Below are positions 51,553 through 61,069 of a DNA stretch of 64,000 nucleotides, piece by piece. Each line of letters opens with the position of its first letter. The first letter of the stretch is position 1. Below the pieces are notes generated by a model, which saw only the letters and a program-made list of their open reading frames with translations, did no database searches and had not been told where the DNA came from. The position numbers and the translations under genes were made by a program. This DNA comes from Saprospiraceae bacterium (GTDB lineage: Bacteria > Bacteroidota > Bacteroidia > Chitinophagales > Saprospiraceae), in contig JAEUUO010000019.1 in the NCBI GenBank assembly GCA_016787575.1, positions 1-64,000 of the forward strand, read 5' to 3'.

Positions 51553-53501
51553 TTTTCAATGTTTATTATTTTTGGAATATTTGATTGCAAGTTTATCGAT
51601 GCATGTATGCATTCTTGATAAAAAGCAATGCATGCTTGCTCAGATTTTAAAATTTGCTTTGTGGAAAGAAGCAAGGTATCATTGTTGTAACTAAGTAAAT
51701 AACAGTTTTTAGTAATATGATTTAAGCTTATCTGGGCTTTGGATTGTATTTGATTTATTAGCCTTATAATTTCAGTGGTTGTTGTAGAATCGATTCGGTT
51801 AATTTTGGTGGCAGATCTATATTTGGTTAATAAGAAGGAACTAGGTGCGCTGCTATAGCTGTGGTGGCCATGTCTAAATTCTAGTTGTAAGGTATTTTTT
51901 TGTTTAAAAAGTATTAAATCACAACTGTTTATATTTTTAAATTCTATATAATAGAGAGTAATGACAGAAGTTACGGCAAGCAGTAGGCTTTTGATTAGTA
52001 GGTCAATTTGTTGGTTATGGAAATAGAAGCGAAGTACTGCAAATGAACAAAGCATCAATCCTAACTGCATCTTGTTAATCCATAAATCGGAAAGAACTGC
52101 ATGCGGTGCATGTTGAATGTGAAGGAGTGCATTCATGCCATAATCCATAAGCGTTTCTGTAATTGTGCCAATTAAAAGTGCACACTCATATGAAAACAAA
52201 AACAGGATTCCTTGCAAAAAGCCTGTTGCCATTAAAATGGAAGAAAGTGGGATCCAGATCAAATTGGAAAAGATAAAATACAAAGGGAATTGTTGAAAAT
52301 AATAGAGGCTAAGAGGAGTAATAAGAATTTGAACTGCGCAAGAAACTGATATTAAATCCCTTAAGAGAAAACTTATTTTATAATTAGGAATCCAGATTCT
52401 CTTAAAAAAGGGATTGAACCATATTATGCTTAGCACTGCGGCAAATGATAGTTGAAATCCTATATCTGACAGTATGCATGGATTCCATGCTACCATGAAA
52501 AAGCCACAAGCAAATAGTGTGTTGACAGCATCTGTTTTTCGATTAATGCATGCAGCGAATTGAATTAAACTAAACATAACAGCTGCACGTACTATGGAAG
52601 TGCCTAACCCGGTTATGAATGCAAAAGTCCAAATGCCAAATAAGATTAAAGCAGACTCAAGTAATTTAGAATTTTTTAATTTTAATTTCCTGACTGGCTT
52701 GCATGCTAAACTTAATACATAATAGACCAATCCCAGGTGCAATCCTGATACTGCTAATATGTGTGCTGTACCAGTAGAGATAAAGGCTTGTTTTATTTCT
52801 TTGCTTAATTCTGTTTTTTCGCCTATTAAGAGCGATAGCAATAAATTAGCATGTTCTTGATTTTTACATGTTTTTTGTATTAAATACTTGATCGAATTAG
52901 AAATTGTTTGCGCTGAATTGAGCAGTGAAAATTGTTTTGGAAATTGTATACAATTGACATTTTGGATATACCCTTCATAATAAATGTGATTATTCAAAAG
53001 ATAATCCGAATATGTATTAAAATATCGTGACCCTGAACTTTCAATTCTTTTAATAGATAATGTACAGATTAATTTGGTGCCAAACAGAAATGGTTTATTT
53101 AATGAGCTGTCATTTAAGCTTAATTTACAGCGTACTGATTTTTTATTGATAATAAGGTTGGCAATGCAATTGTGGAAGTTATTTATTATATGATCGGTTT
53201 CAATTTCAATGGTTTTGTTTGGAAGTTTTATAATGTCAAAGGAGTTGTCTGCGACATGAATTTGGATCAGGTGTAGATATTGTTTTGTTGAAAACAGGAC
53301 TAACCCTAGAAGTACTAATTTTAATGAATTGTATTTAAATACGTGTGATGCAATTAGCATTGCCACGATTGCTATAGCAATAATAATTTTTGCCCAATCA
53401 TTTACTGCAATTAGGTTGTATAATTTGTTAGTGGCAGTTAGGCAAATGCATAATCCAAAAAACAAATAAATAAAGGGCCGGGCAAGGGTGTATGCCAGCA
53501 T
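51549..53501 (-). CDS. comEC: ComEC/Rec2 family DNA-uptake channel lacking a metallo-beta-lactamase motif
   Basis: The 650-residue product has many membrane helices, an N-terminal DUF4131-like region and the competence core with FISTGTAHILAVSGLHLGLVYYVL (about 243-266) and VVSCAVQILITPLSLYYFQQFP-like segments. ComEC carries single-stranded DNA through the inner membrane. The C-terminal about 110 residues have no HxHxDH or GDxxH motifs, so the usual metallo-beta-lactamase domain is missing or fully degenerate. Operon with the following HhH gene. Confidence 0.85.
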   Translation of the reverse strand: MLAYTLARPFIYLFFGLCICLTATNKLYNLIAVNDWAKIIIAIAIVAMLIASHVFKYNSLKLVLLGLVLFSTKQYLHLIQIHVADNSFDIIKLPNKTIEIETDHIINNFHNCIANLIINKKSVRCKLSLNDSSLNKPFLFGTKLICTLSIKRIESSGSRYFNTYSDYLLNNHIYYEGYIQNVNCIQFPKQFSLLNSAQTISNSIKYLIQKTCKNQEHANLLLSLLIGEKTELSKEIKQAFISTGTAHILAVSGLHLGLVYYVLSLACKPVRKLKLKNSKLLESALILFGIWTFAFITGLGTSIVRAAVMFSLIQFAACINRKTDAVNTLFACGFFMVAWNPCILSDIGFQLSFAAVLSIIWFNPFFKRIWIPNYKISFLLRDLISVSCAVQILITPLSLYYFQQFPLYFIFSNLIWIPLSSILMATGFLQGILFLFSYECALLIGTITETLMDYGMNALLHIQHAPHAVLSDLWINKMQLGLMLCSFAVLRFYFHNQQIDLLIKSLLLAVTSVITLYYIEFKNINSCDLILFKQKNTLQLEFRHGHHSYSSAPSSFLLTKYRSATKINRIDSTTTTEIIRLINQIQSKAQISLNHITKNCYLLSYNNDTLLLSTKQILKSEQACIAFYQECIHASINLQSNIPKIINIEK

Positions 53502-53548
53502 AAATTTTTAAGGTGCATGGCAAATTTAAACAGAATTCTTAATTTTAA

Positions 53549-55645
53549 TTAATAAGATCCCCAAAATCTTCTAAAAAACCATTCCAAAATAAGGCATAGT
53601 GCAATTAAGAAAAAGTACCATTTTTGGTCAATCAAGGGATTGATTTCAAGGTTTTGTACTAAGATCGATTTTGTTTTTTGATCTTCTAGCATTTCTTTTT
53701 GCAATAAACTTAAATCTGACGGCAAATAGGCTCTGCCACCTGAGTTTAATGCCATGGATCGCAATAAGTTGAAATCAGCAACCCGGTTAGCAGTTTCTAT
53801 ATTTTGGGCCTGAATAGAAAATTTACCTGTAGCGGTAAGTTGTTTCCGGTTCCATTCTGTTTGTGCGATGTAGTTATATTCACCTGCTGCTAATGAGCCG
53901 ATGTCTAGTGAATAATAATTTTCAAGACGTGAAAATGTAAAATTAAATTTAAGCCCTTCGTTACTTGTGATGCTTAAATTAACATCGGGCTGATTTATTC
54001 TTTCATAGTTGTCGTTATACAATTCTCCATAAAATGGTATGTTTTCCCCTTCATTAAATATTCGTTTAGACTGACTGATTCTAAATTTTCTTTGATCCTG
54101 CTTTGTAGATGTATATTGAATTGTTTTGGAAACTAATTCGGTAAAAAAGTTAAAATTATTTGTATTTAAATATTCGCTTAGTTTCCATTTCCATAGGCCC
54201 TCACCAAGCAGATAGGTCGACCTGTATGCTGCTTTATCTGATAGTACTAACAATGGATAATTTGTTTCAATGGAGCCAATTTTTTGATAAAACAAAACGG
54301 AGGCACTTGGATCCAATGTATAGTTTCCAAAAGGTACGTTTAAGGGAGGGAGTCTTTTAATGTAATCCAAACTTTGCTCACTGAGTATAAATTGAGTAAA
54401 ACTTGGTTTAATGATAGGCGTTGCTTCAGAATTCGTTTTGTTTGTGGTATTGATAGTAACAATATCCTGAATTGTATTGAATTGGTTTATATCTGTTAAT
54501 GGACCAAATATTAACAAAGATGGAATTTTTAATTTTCTTGCCGATTCTATTTGGTTTCTACCAAGTCCACCAGGTCCAGGCAATTGATGAAAAACTACTA
54601 AGCTATAGTCATTGAAAGCTGGGAGATTGTCACTAATGTTTTTTAATGTTAGTTCGTAATTTTTATTAGCAGAAATTGCATCTTTAATTGCTGAAATATC
54701 CGGATGGGGAGCATAAGACAATATCAATATTTTCTTTTTAGAATCGAGGATATCAACATAAAATTCTCGGGTATTATTTCGTAAATTAGATTCACCTTTG
54801 ATTGGATCCACAGAGATTTTAAATTTGAATAAGCCAGGAGCGTCGGTTTGAACTATAAACTGTTTAGTGTTAAAGTATCCTGCTTGTGTTACAGCAATGG
54901 ATTCATTATTTAACTGAACCCACTTGCCATCGCTAAATTTGCTTAATTTTAAATTGCTGTTTTCATTAACTAGATTCCAGGCTTGGATATCAGTTTCAAT
55001 GGCAAATTTGTCGCCGGCATAAACAATTTCATTAAAAAATAAATTTCCTATCCATAAATCTTTTTCTGGTGTCGTGTCACCAAGTAAAATGGGATAAACA
55101 GGCAGCTGTTTGAGTAGTTCATTGTAAATGGGACTTTTGCCTGTATTTTGAATTCCATCAGATGCAATAATTACAGCTTTGGTTTTTTGAAGATCAAATG
55201 AATTGCCAATATGGTCAAGGGCTTCATTAATATTCGTTAATTTACCATTAAATTGATCTGTTTTTTGTTCCCTGCACTGGTGATCAAATTCCAAATGAAA
55301 AACATCAAATTTGTCTTTGAGTTTAGTTTCAAATTGGTCTCGCTCTAATTGAAAATTACGAATTGCATTGCTGTCTTTTTGTATAATGGATTCGCTGATA
55401 TCTTGTGCAAAAATAACAACCGGTTTTTGAATGCTCTGTTTGTAGTACTTATGCAAGGGGTTAAGTAATAGAAGTAATATCAGAAAGACAGCAGTCATTC
55501 TCAAAAAACTTAAAACCAGTTTCTGACTATAAGTTCTGTCTGTTAATTGCGGACTTTTATAGTACAACAACAATCCTGCAATAAATGCAGCTAAGAGGCA
55601 TAAGCCAATTGACCAAACTGGATATTGAAAGCTAAATTGACCCAT
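53549..55645 (-). CDS. VWA-domain membrane protein
   Basis: The 698-residue product has two N-terminal helices (11-30, 45-63) and a third at the C-terminus (about 675-692). Between them is a von Willebrand factor A domain beginning VVIFAQDISESI (Asp82, Ser84, Ser86: the MIDAS metal site) and continuing with AVIIASDGIQNTGKS. A long beta-rich region follows (about 230-650). The layout resembles the large VWA proteins linked with Bat (aerotolerance) clusters, with the VWA domain on the periplasmic side. No bat or moxR gene is adjacent. Function unknown. Confidence 0.8.
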   Translation of the reverse strand: MGQFSFQYPVWSIGLCLLAAFIAGLLLYYKSPQLTDRTYSQKLVLSFLRMTAVFLILLLLLNPLHKYYKQSIQKPVVIFAQDISESIIQKDSNAIRNFQLERDQFETKLKDKFDVFHLEFDHQCREQKTDQFNGKLTNINEALDHIGNSFDLQKTKAVIIASDGIQNTGKSPIYNELLKQLPVYPILLGDTTPEKDLWIGNLFFNEIVYAGDKFAIETDIQAWNLVNENSNLKLSKFSDGKWVQLNNESIAVTQAGYFNTKQFIVQTDAPGLFKFKISVDPIKGESNLRNNTREFYVDILDSKKKILILSYAPHPDISAIKDAISANKNYELTLKNISDNLPAFNDYSLVVFHQLPGPGGLGRNQIESARKLKIPSLLIFGPLTDINQFNTIQDIVTINTTNKTNSEATPIIKPSFTQFILSEQSLDYIKRLPPLNVPFGNYTLDPSASVLFYQKIGSIETNYPLLVLSDKAAYRSTYLLGEGLWKWKLSEYLNTNNFNFFTELVSKTIQYTSTKQDQRKFRISQSKRIFNEGENIPFYGELYNDNYERINQPDVNLSITSNEGLKFNFTFSRLENYYSLDIGSLAAGEYNYIAQTEWNRKQLTATGKFSIQAQNIETANRVADFNLLRSMALNSGGRAYLPSDLSLLQKEMLEDQKTKSILVQNLEINPLIDQKWYFFLIALCLILEWFFRRFWGSY

Positions 55646-55782
55646 TATGAACGCATATTACTAGCAAATATCAATAATTAGATTTTTAAACGCATAAAAT
55701 AACCATTTATTAACCAATATGTTGAATGTATAAGCGTTTAAAACTGATCCAATTAAAATATATTTGTTGTTTTCTAAAGACT

Positions 55783-57063
55783 ATGAATTACCGATTTTTA
55801 TACTGTGCATTTAGCGTCTTATTATTGCATTTTACGGCATTTTCTTCTTATATCCTGGTTCCAATGGACCTGAAGCAATCAAACCATTTAAAAGCTTATG
55901 GGATAACCTATTGGGTCTTAGAACAGAATGTAGAAGCTTATTGGTTGCTTAACTACAGAGGTGGAAGTTTTGCGTTTTTAAATTTAAAGACACTGGAAAA
56001 GGAATGTAAAACGCGTGGTGTAAGTTTTGAAATTATTTCTGATGGAGAATTTGACAGGATTAAAGCTGAAATTGGAAATCCGGAGGTAAATCAGGAAGTA
56101 ATGAAATTGGAAAAAGCGCCAAAAATTGCAGTTTATACCCCGGAATTTAATAGTAAAGGAGAGCGAATACAGCCATGGGATGATGCGGTAACTTTAGCAT
56201 TGACCTATGCAGAAATTCCGTTTGACAAAATTTATGATCGGGAAATAGTGTCCGGGATGCTTCCAAAATACGACTGGCTGCATTTGCATCACGAAGATTT
56301 TACCGGTCAGTATGGAAGGTTTTATTCCGGATATCATACGCAACCCTGGTATATAGAAAATCAAAAAAAGGCTGAAGAGCTGAGCAAAGCTCTGGGTTTT
56401 TCAAAAGTATCTCAGTGCAAATTGGAAGTTGCTAAAAAAATCAAGGAATACATTGGAGGCGGGGGATTTACTTTTGCAATGTGTTCAGCTACAGATTCTT
56501 ATGATATTGCTCTGTCTGCTGAAGGAATTGATATTTGTGCTGTATATTACGATGGAGATCCTGCAAACAGCAATGCCAACGCACTTTTAGATTATTCAAA
56601 GACCCTGGCATTTAAAAATTACAGTTTGAAAGAAAACCCTTTAGAATATGAATTTTCTACCATCGATAATACCTATGATCGCAAATTGAATCCTGAAAAC
56701 GATTATTTTGAATTATTCGATTTTTCTGCAAAATGGGATCCGGTACCTACCATGTTGACCCAAAATCATACCCGAACGGTAAAAGGGTTTATGGGACAAA
56801 CTACCAGTTTCAAAAGAAGTTTGATAAAATCGGATGTTTTGGTTTTGGGTGAAACGAAATCTGTTGATGAAGTGCGTTACATTCATGGCACATACGGATA
56901 TGGAACCTGGACTTTTTATGCCGGCCATGATCCGGAAGATTATCAACATCAGGTTGGAGATCCTCCAACAGATTTGAATTTACATCCAAATTCTCCAGGA
57001 TATCGATTAATCCTTAATAATGTACTTTTTCCTGCTGCAAAGAAAAAGGAACGTAAAACTTAG
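55783..57063 (+). CDS. Conserved secreted protein of the group often labelled asparagine synthetase B
   Basis: The product from ATG 55783 (426 residues) has a signal peptide (1-22) and then SYILVPMDLKQSNHLKAYGITYWVLEQNVEAYWLLNYRGGSF, a beginning I know from conserved Bacteroidota proteins. Motifs YDWLHLHHEDFTGQYGRFY, GGGFTFAMCSATDSYDIALSA and TYGYGTWTFYAGHDPEDYQHQVG follow; the last two recall class I glutamine-amidotransferase-like (ThuA-type) folds. No synthetase ATP-binding motif (SGGxDS) is visible, so asparagine synthesis is not supported. An ATG 19 codons upstream only adds a non-signal extension. Function unknown. Confidence 0.72.
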   Translation: MNYRFLYCAFSVLLLHFTAFSSYILVPMDLKQSNHLKAYGITYWVLEQNVEAYWLLNYRGGSFAFLNLKTLEKECKTRGVSFEIISDGEFDRIKAEIGNPEVNQEVMKLEKAPKIAVYTPEFNSKGERIQPWDDAVTLALTYAEIPFDKIYDREIVSGMLPKYDWLHLHHEDFTGQYGRFYSGYHTQPWYIENQKKAEELSKALGFSKVSQCKLEVAKKIKEYIGGGGFTFAMCSATDSYDIALSAEGIDICAVYYDGDPANSNANALLDYSKTLAFKNYSLKENPLEYEFSTIDNTYDRKLNPENDYFELFDFSAKWDPVPTMLTQNHTRTVKGFMGQTTSFKRSLIKSDVLVLGETKSVDEVRYIHGTYGYGTWTFYAGHDPEDYQHQVGDPPTDLNLHPNSPGYRLILNNVLFPAAKKKERKT

Positions 57064-57150
57064 TTAGTATATTATTTTTTTGGTTAAAATGGCTTAAGTC
57101 CAAACCGATTCTTAATACCTTTATCTGCTTCTTTTACCAAAATCAACCAA

Positions 57151-58206
57151 ATGGGACAATTGAAATCAAAAATTGCAGGAGTAGGGTATTACCTTCCGGA
57201 AACTGTGATTAAGAATTCTGACTTGGAACTTCTTATGGATACATCTGATGCTTGGATTCAAGAGCGAACCGGAATACAAGAACGTAGATATGGAAAGGCT
57301 CATGAAGAAACCACAACAACCATGGGCGCAAAAGCAGCTGAAATTGCAATTCAGCGCGCAGGTATAAATAAAGAGGATATTGATTTTATTATTTTTGCCA
57401 CTTTAAGTCCGGATTATTTTTTTCCTGGTTGTGGCGTCCTGTTGCAAAGAGAATTAAAAATAAATTCAAAAGAAGCACCTGCATTAGATATTCGCAACCA
57501 ATGCAGTGGATTTATTTACGGACTTTCAATAGCAGATCAGTTTATTAAATCCGGACAATACAAAAACATTCTTTTGGTAGGGTCTGAAATGCATTCCATG
57601 GGATTGGATTTTAGTTCGCGTGGTCGAAATGTAACAGTTATTTTCGGGGATGGTGCTGGCGCAGTTGTAATTCAACCTACCGATTCAGATGGAATTTTAA
57701 ATACGGTATTGCATTCGGATGGTACCTATGCTGAAGAATTGGCCTTTATAAATCCTGGTTGTCATGGAGGATATCATATCGGCAAAGAAAGTTTTGGTTA
57801 TACTGATCAAAATTACGGAGGAATATTTTTGACTGAAAAAATGTGGAAAGAACAAATGATTTTTCCCAATATGAATGGTCCTTTGGTTTTCAAAACAGCG
57901 GTGGTTAAATTTCAGGAAGTTATATTGGAAGGTCTGCAAAAAGCTGGACTCAAAGCGGATGATATCGACTTATTAATTCCACATCAAGCCAATTTGAGAA
58001 TTAGTCAATTCATCCAACAAAAATTAAATTTGAGAGACGACCAGGTGTGGAATAATATTCAAAAATATGGCAACACAACAGCAGCTACCATTCCTATTGC
58101 ATTAGGCGAAGCATGGGAAGCTGGAAAAATAAAAGAAGGCGATTTAATTTGTATGGCAGCATTTGGCAGTGGCTTTACTTGGGGAAGTGTGTTGTTGAGA
58201 TGGTAA
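57151..58206 (+). CDS. 3-oxoacyl-ACP synthase III (FabH family)
   Basis: The 351-residue product has the KAS III triad: Cys118 (RNQCSGF), His278 (PHQAN) and Asn308 (GNTTAAT), with the N-terminal IAGVGYYLPETVIKNSDLE, WIQERTGIQERR and FGDGAGAVVI. KAS III starts fatty-acid chains from acetyl- or branched acyl-CoA. The RNQCSG motif differs from canonical FabH (AACAGF), so it may be a paralogue for specialised lipids rather than the main FabH. bshB1 follows after 22 bp on the same strand. TACCTTTA (57116-57123) is a near-consensus -7 box. Confidence 0.88.
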   Translation: MGQLKSKIAGVGYYLPETVIKNSDLELLMDTSDAWIQERTGIQERRYGKAHEETTTTMGAKAAEIAIQRAGINKEDIDFIIFATLSPDYFFPGCGVLLQRELKINSKEAPALDIRNQCSGFIYGLSIADQFIKSGQYKNILLVGSEMHSMGLDFSSRGRNVTVIFGDGAGAVVIQPTDSDGILNTVLHSDGTYAEELAFINPGCHGGYHIGKESFGYTDQNYGGIFLTEKMWKEQMIFPNMNGPLVFKTAVVKFQEVILEGLQKAGLKADDIDLLIPHQANLRISQFIQQKLNLRDDQVWNNIQKYGNTTAATIPIALGEAWEAGKIKEGDLICMAAFGSGFTWGSVLLRW

Positions 58207-58228
58207 TCATGTATTTTAATTTTTCAAT

Positions 58229-58963
58229 ATGAATTTATTATCTAAGTTACAAACAGTAGATATTCTTGCTATTGGAGTGCATCCCGATGATGTAGAACTA
58301 AGTTGTAGTGGTACATTACTTGCGCATATTAAAAGAGGGTATTCAGTTGGTTTGCTTGATTTGACATTAGGTGAATTGGGTACAAGAGGAAATGCTGCCT
58401 TACGTACTGAAGAAGCGATGCAAGCCGCTGAAAAATTAGGGGCAAGCTTTAGAATTCAACTTGATTTGCCTGATGGTTTTTTTGAATGGAGCTATTCAGA
58501 AATTATTAAAATTATTTCAGTTGTTCGGGAGGCAAAACCTAAGCTGGTATTTACAAATGCTTTATCAGACCGACACCCGGATCATGGACGAGCCGCCAAA
58601 CTAACAGCAGATGCATTATTTTATTCCGGATTACAAAAAATTGTTACGTTGGATTCGAATGGTGAATCACAAATTCGTTGGCGTCCCGAAAAGTTACTTC
58701 ACTACATTCAGGACCATCAATTGAAAGCGGATATCGTATTTGATATTACAGATTATATGGATCAGAAAATTGAAATAATAAAATGTTTTAAATCTCAGTT
58801 TTATGATCCTAATTCGAAGGAATTAAATTCTCCAATATCAGGAGAAGATTTTTTCGAATATTTAAAGGCCAAGGCTAAAATTTACGGTCGAAGCATTCAG
58901 GTAAGGTATGCTGAAGGTTTTAATACAACAGGGCCCTATGAAGTAAAAGATTTAATGCATTAA
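58229..58963 (+). CDS. bshB1: Bacillithiol biosynthesis deacetylase BshB1
   Basis: BshB1 removes the acetyl group from GlcNAc-malate on the way to bacillithiol. The 244-residue product has the zinc motif AIGVHPDDVELSCSGT (HPDD-E, about 16-31), LGELGTRGN, ALRTEEAMQAAEKLGA, TNALSDRHPDHGRAA and HHYI-type residues of the LmbE/PIG-L fold. It is probably co-transcribed with the KAS III gene 22 bp upstream. bshA and bshC are not in this window. Confidence 0.93.
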   Translation: MNLLSKLQTVDILAIGVHPDDVELSCSGTLLAHIKRGYSVGLLDLTLGELGTRGNAALRTEEAMQAAEKLGASFRIQLDLPDGFFEWSYSEIIKIISVVREAKPKLVFTNALSDRHPDHGRAAKLTADALFYSGLQKIVTLDSNGESQIRWRPEKLLHYIQDHQLKADIVFDITDYMDQKIEIIKCFKSQFYDPNSKELNSPISGEDFFEYLKAKAKIYGRSIQVRYAEGFNTTGPYEVKDLMH

Positions 58964-58980
58964 GAAGATAGGTATGATTT

Positions 58981-59385
58981 CTATTTAAGAGCAGTACTGT
59001 AAAGCCTCCACTGACTAGGATATTCCAATGAATTCGTATAAAATGATGAACCAAGGCGAAATGAAAAGGAAAGCTTGTTCTTTTGTAAATAATGATCTTC
59101 AAGTTTACAAAAAAATGCGCGTTTACCATATTGGCTTGAAAAATTAATAGCAGTATTGTTTTTTTGAATGGAAGTATTGAAGAAATAATTTTTCAAACTG
59201 TCTTGTGAACTTGTTTGACAATATACAAGTAGCGGAAAACAAAGTATGGCACTTGTAACCATAAGTCCTTTTAGCCATTTAATTAAGGCAGTACCAAAAA
59301 TCAACCACATTATTCCTTTTATTAAAAAGAACATAAAGCCTGCAATCCCCAGTTTTTTAAAAATACTTTTATATTTTTCCTCCAT
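58981..59385 (-). CDS. Hypothetical membrane-anchored protein
   Basis: The 134-residue product begins with a short basic region (MEEKYKSIFKKLG) and two hydrophobic segments (about 13-36 and 42-58), then a soluble half with CQTSSQDSLKNYF and aromatic basic stretches. The first 40 residues look like a small two-helix membrane protein; the second half resembles a short secreted protein, so the reading could be a fusion. Its start overlaps the acyl-CoA carboxylase stop, suggesting translational coupling. No family is recognised. Confidence 0.5.
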   Translation of the reverse strand: MEEKYKSIFKKLGIAGFMFFLIKGIMWLIFGTALIKWLKGLMVTSAILCFPLLVYCQTSSQDSLKNYFFNTSIQKNNTAINFSSQYGKRAFFCKLEDHYLQKNKLSFSFRLGSSFYTNSLEYPSQWRLYSTALK

Positions 59386-61025
59386 TAAGTTTGAATTACG
59401 CCGGTTTTAAATGATTCAATACTATTGAATTTAGATACTTCAAGTCCCATGATGATCCAATCTCGTGTTTTTACTGGATCTATAATTGCATCCACCCAAA
59501 GTCTGGCTGCTGCATAACTTGCAGTAGTTTGTTTTTGGTATTTTTCATTTGTTTGGTCGAATAATTTCTTTTCACCTTCAGCATCTGGTATCTGACCTTT
59601 TGCTTTCAAGGCACTAATTTGAATTTGTGTTAAAACTTTTGCTGCCTGAGCACCTCCCATGACTGCAATTTTTGCAGATGGCCATGCTAAAATAAATCTT
59701 GGATCGTAGGCTTTGCCACACATAGCATAATTTCCAGCTCCGTATGAATTTCCAACTACAATACTTAACTTAGGTACCGTAGAATTTGCAACAGCATTAA
59801 CCATTTTAGCTCCATCTTTAATGATGCCACCATGTTCCGATCGCGTACCAACCATAAAGCCTGTAACATCATGAAAAAATATTAAAGGAATTCGCTTTTG
59901 GTTGCAATTTAATATAAATCGGCTTGCTTTGTCGGCTGAATCTGAATAGATGACACCTCCCATTTGCATTTCCCCTTTTGCAGATTTTACAATTCTTCGA
60001 TCATTTGCAACAATACCAACTGCATAGCCTCCAATTCTTGCATACGCACACAGTATTGTTTTGCCGTATTCTTCTTTATAATAAAGCAAGGAAGAATCAT
60101 CAACAATGCATTCCAGTATTTTAGCCATTGAATAAGGCTTTTGATTGGCGGAGGGATATATACCTAATACCTCTTTAGCATTAATTTTAGGTGGGATGGC
60201 TTGTGTAAAATCATAGTTTTCCTGAGGTTTTAAATTGATTTTATCTACCAGGTTTCTAATGGTGTCTAAACAACTTTTATCATCTTTTACTTTGTAATCT
60301 GTAACACCTGAAATTTCGCAATGTGTGGAAGCTCCACCCAAAGTTTCCTGGTCAACTTCCTCACCTATTGCGGCTTTGACCAAATAGGGGCCGGCTAAAA
60401 AAATACTACCACTTTTTTCAACAATCAATGCTTCATCCGACATAATTGGCAAATAAGCACCGCCTGCTACGCAACTGCCCATAACGGCTGCGATTTGAGG
60501 AATTCCTTTTGCAGAAAGAATGGCGTTGTTTCTAAATATTCTGCCAAAATGTTCTTTGTCTGGAAATATTTCATCCTGCATAGGTAAAAATACTCCCGCG
60601 CTATCTACAAGATATATTATTGGAATGTGATTTTCTAATGCGATTTCCTGGGCTCTTAAATTCTTTTTTCCTGTTATAGGAAACCAGGCTCCTGCCTTGA
60701 CAGTTGCATCGTTGGCAACAAGTATGCATGGTTTGCGATGAATATATCCTATTACAACAATAACACCTCCTGCAGGACAGCCACCGTATTCTTCATACAT
60801 TTCAAAACCAGCAAATGCCCCAATTTCAAAACAAGGGCTGTCGGTATCCAATAAATAAGCAATTCGTTCTCTGGCAGTTAATTTACCTTCAGCTCTTTGT
60901 GCTTCTAATTTTTTTATACCACCTCCTTCTTCAATTTTATCCAATAATTTTTGGATTTTTGAAAGTTCAAGTTTGGCTTGATCTTCATTTTGATTAAAAT
61001 TCAAATCTATCTGATTTTGATTCAT
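59385..61025 (-). CDS. Acyl-CoA carboxylase beta (carboxyltransferase) subunit
   Basis: The 546-residue product is a carboxyltransferase of the MCCase/PCCase beta type. It has LTARERIAYLLDTDSPCFEIGAFAG, the acyl-CoA side FVMGSCVAGGAYLP-like segment with MGSCVAGGAYLPIMSDEALIV, and the carboxybiotin side GFMVGTRSEHGGIIKDGAKMVNAV, GNSYGAGNYAMCGKAYDPRFILAWP and AVMGGAQAA. Which acyl-CoA it uses (propionyl, methylcrotonyl or geranyl) is not certain; the length favours methylcrotonyl- or propionyl-CoA. The biotin-bearing alpha subunit is not adjacent. Overlaps the next gene start (TAATG). Confidence 0.88.
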   Translation of the reverse strand: MNQNQIDLNFNQNEDQAKLELSKIQKLLDKIEEGGGIKKLEAQRAEGKLTARERIAYLLDTDSPCFEIGAFAGFEMYEEYGGCPAGGVIVVIGYIHRKPCILVANDATVKAGAWFPITGKKNLRAQEIALENHIPIIYLVDSAGVFLPMQDEIFPDKEHFGRIFRNNAILSAKGIPQIAAVMGSCVAGGAYLPIMSDEALIVEKSGSIFLAGPYLVKAAIGEEVDQETLGGASTHCEISGVTDYKVKDDKSCLDTIRNLVDKINLKPQENYDFTQAIPPKINAKEVLGIYPSANQKPYSMAKILECIVDDSSLLYYKEEYGKTILCAYARIGGYAVGIVANDRRIVKSAKGEMQMGGVIYSDSADKASRFILNCNQKRIPLIFFHDVTGFMVGTRSEHGGIIKDGAKMVNAVANSTVPKLSIVVGNSYGAGNYAMCGKAYDPRFILAWPSAKIAVMGGAQAAKVLTQIQISALKAKGQIPDAEGEKKLFDQTNEKYQKQTTASYAAARLWVDAIIDPVKTRDWIIMGLEVSKFNSIESFKTGVIQT

Positions 61026-61069
61026 TCCTGTTTTAAAAATTGAATAACGAATAATGCGAAAGATAAGAT

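Noticed and set aside
55783..57063. Asparagine synthetase function
   Set aside because: No SGGxDS ATP-binding motif and an N-terminal signal peptide; the common label is unsupported.
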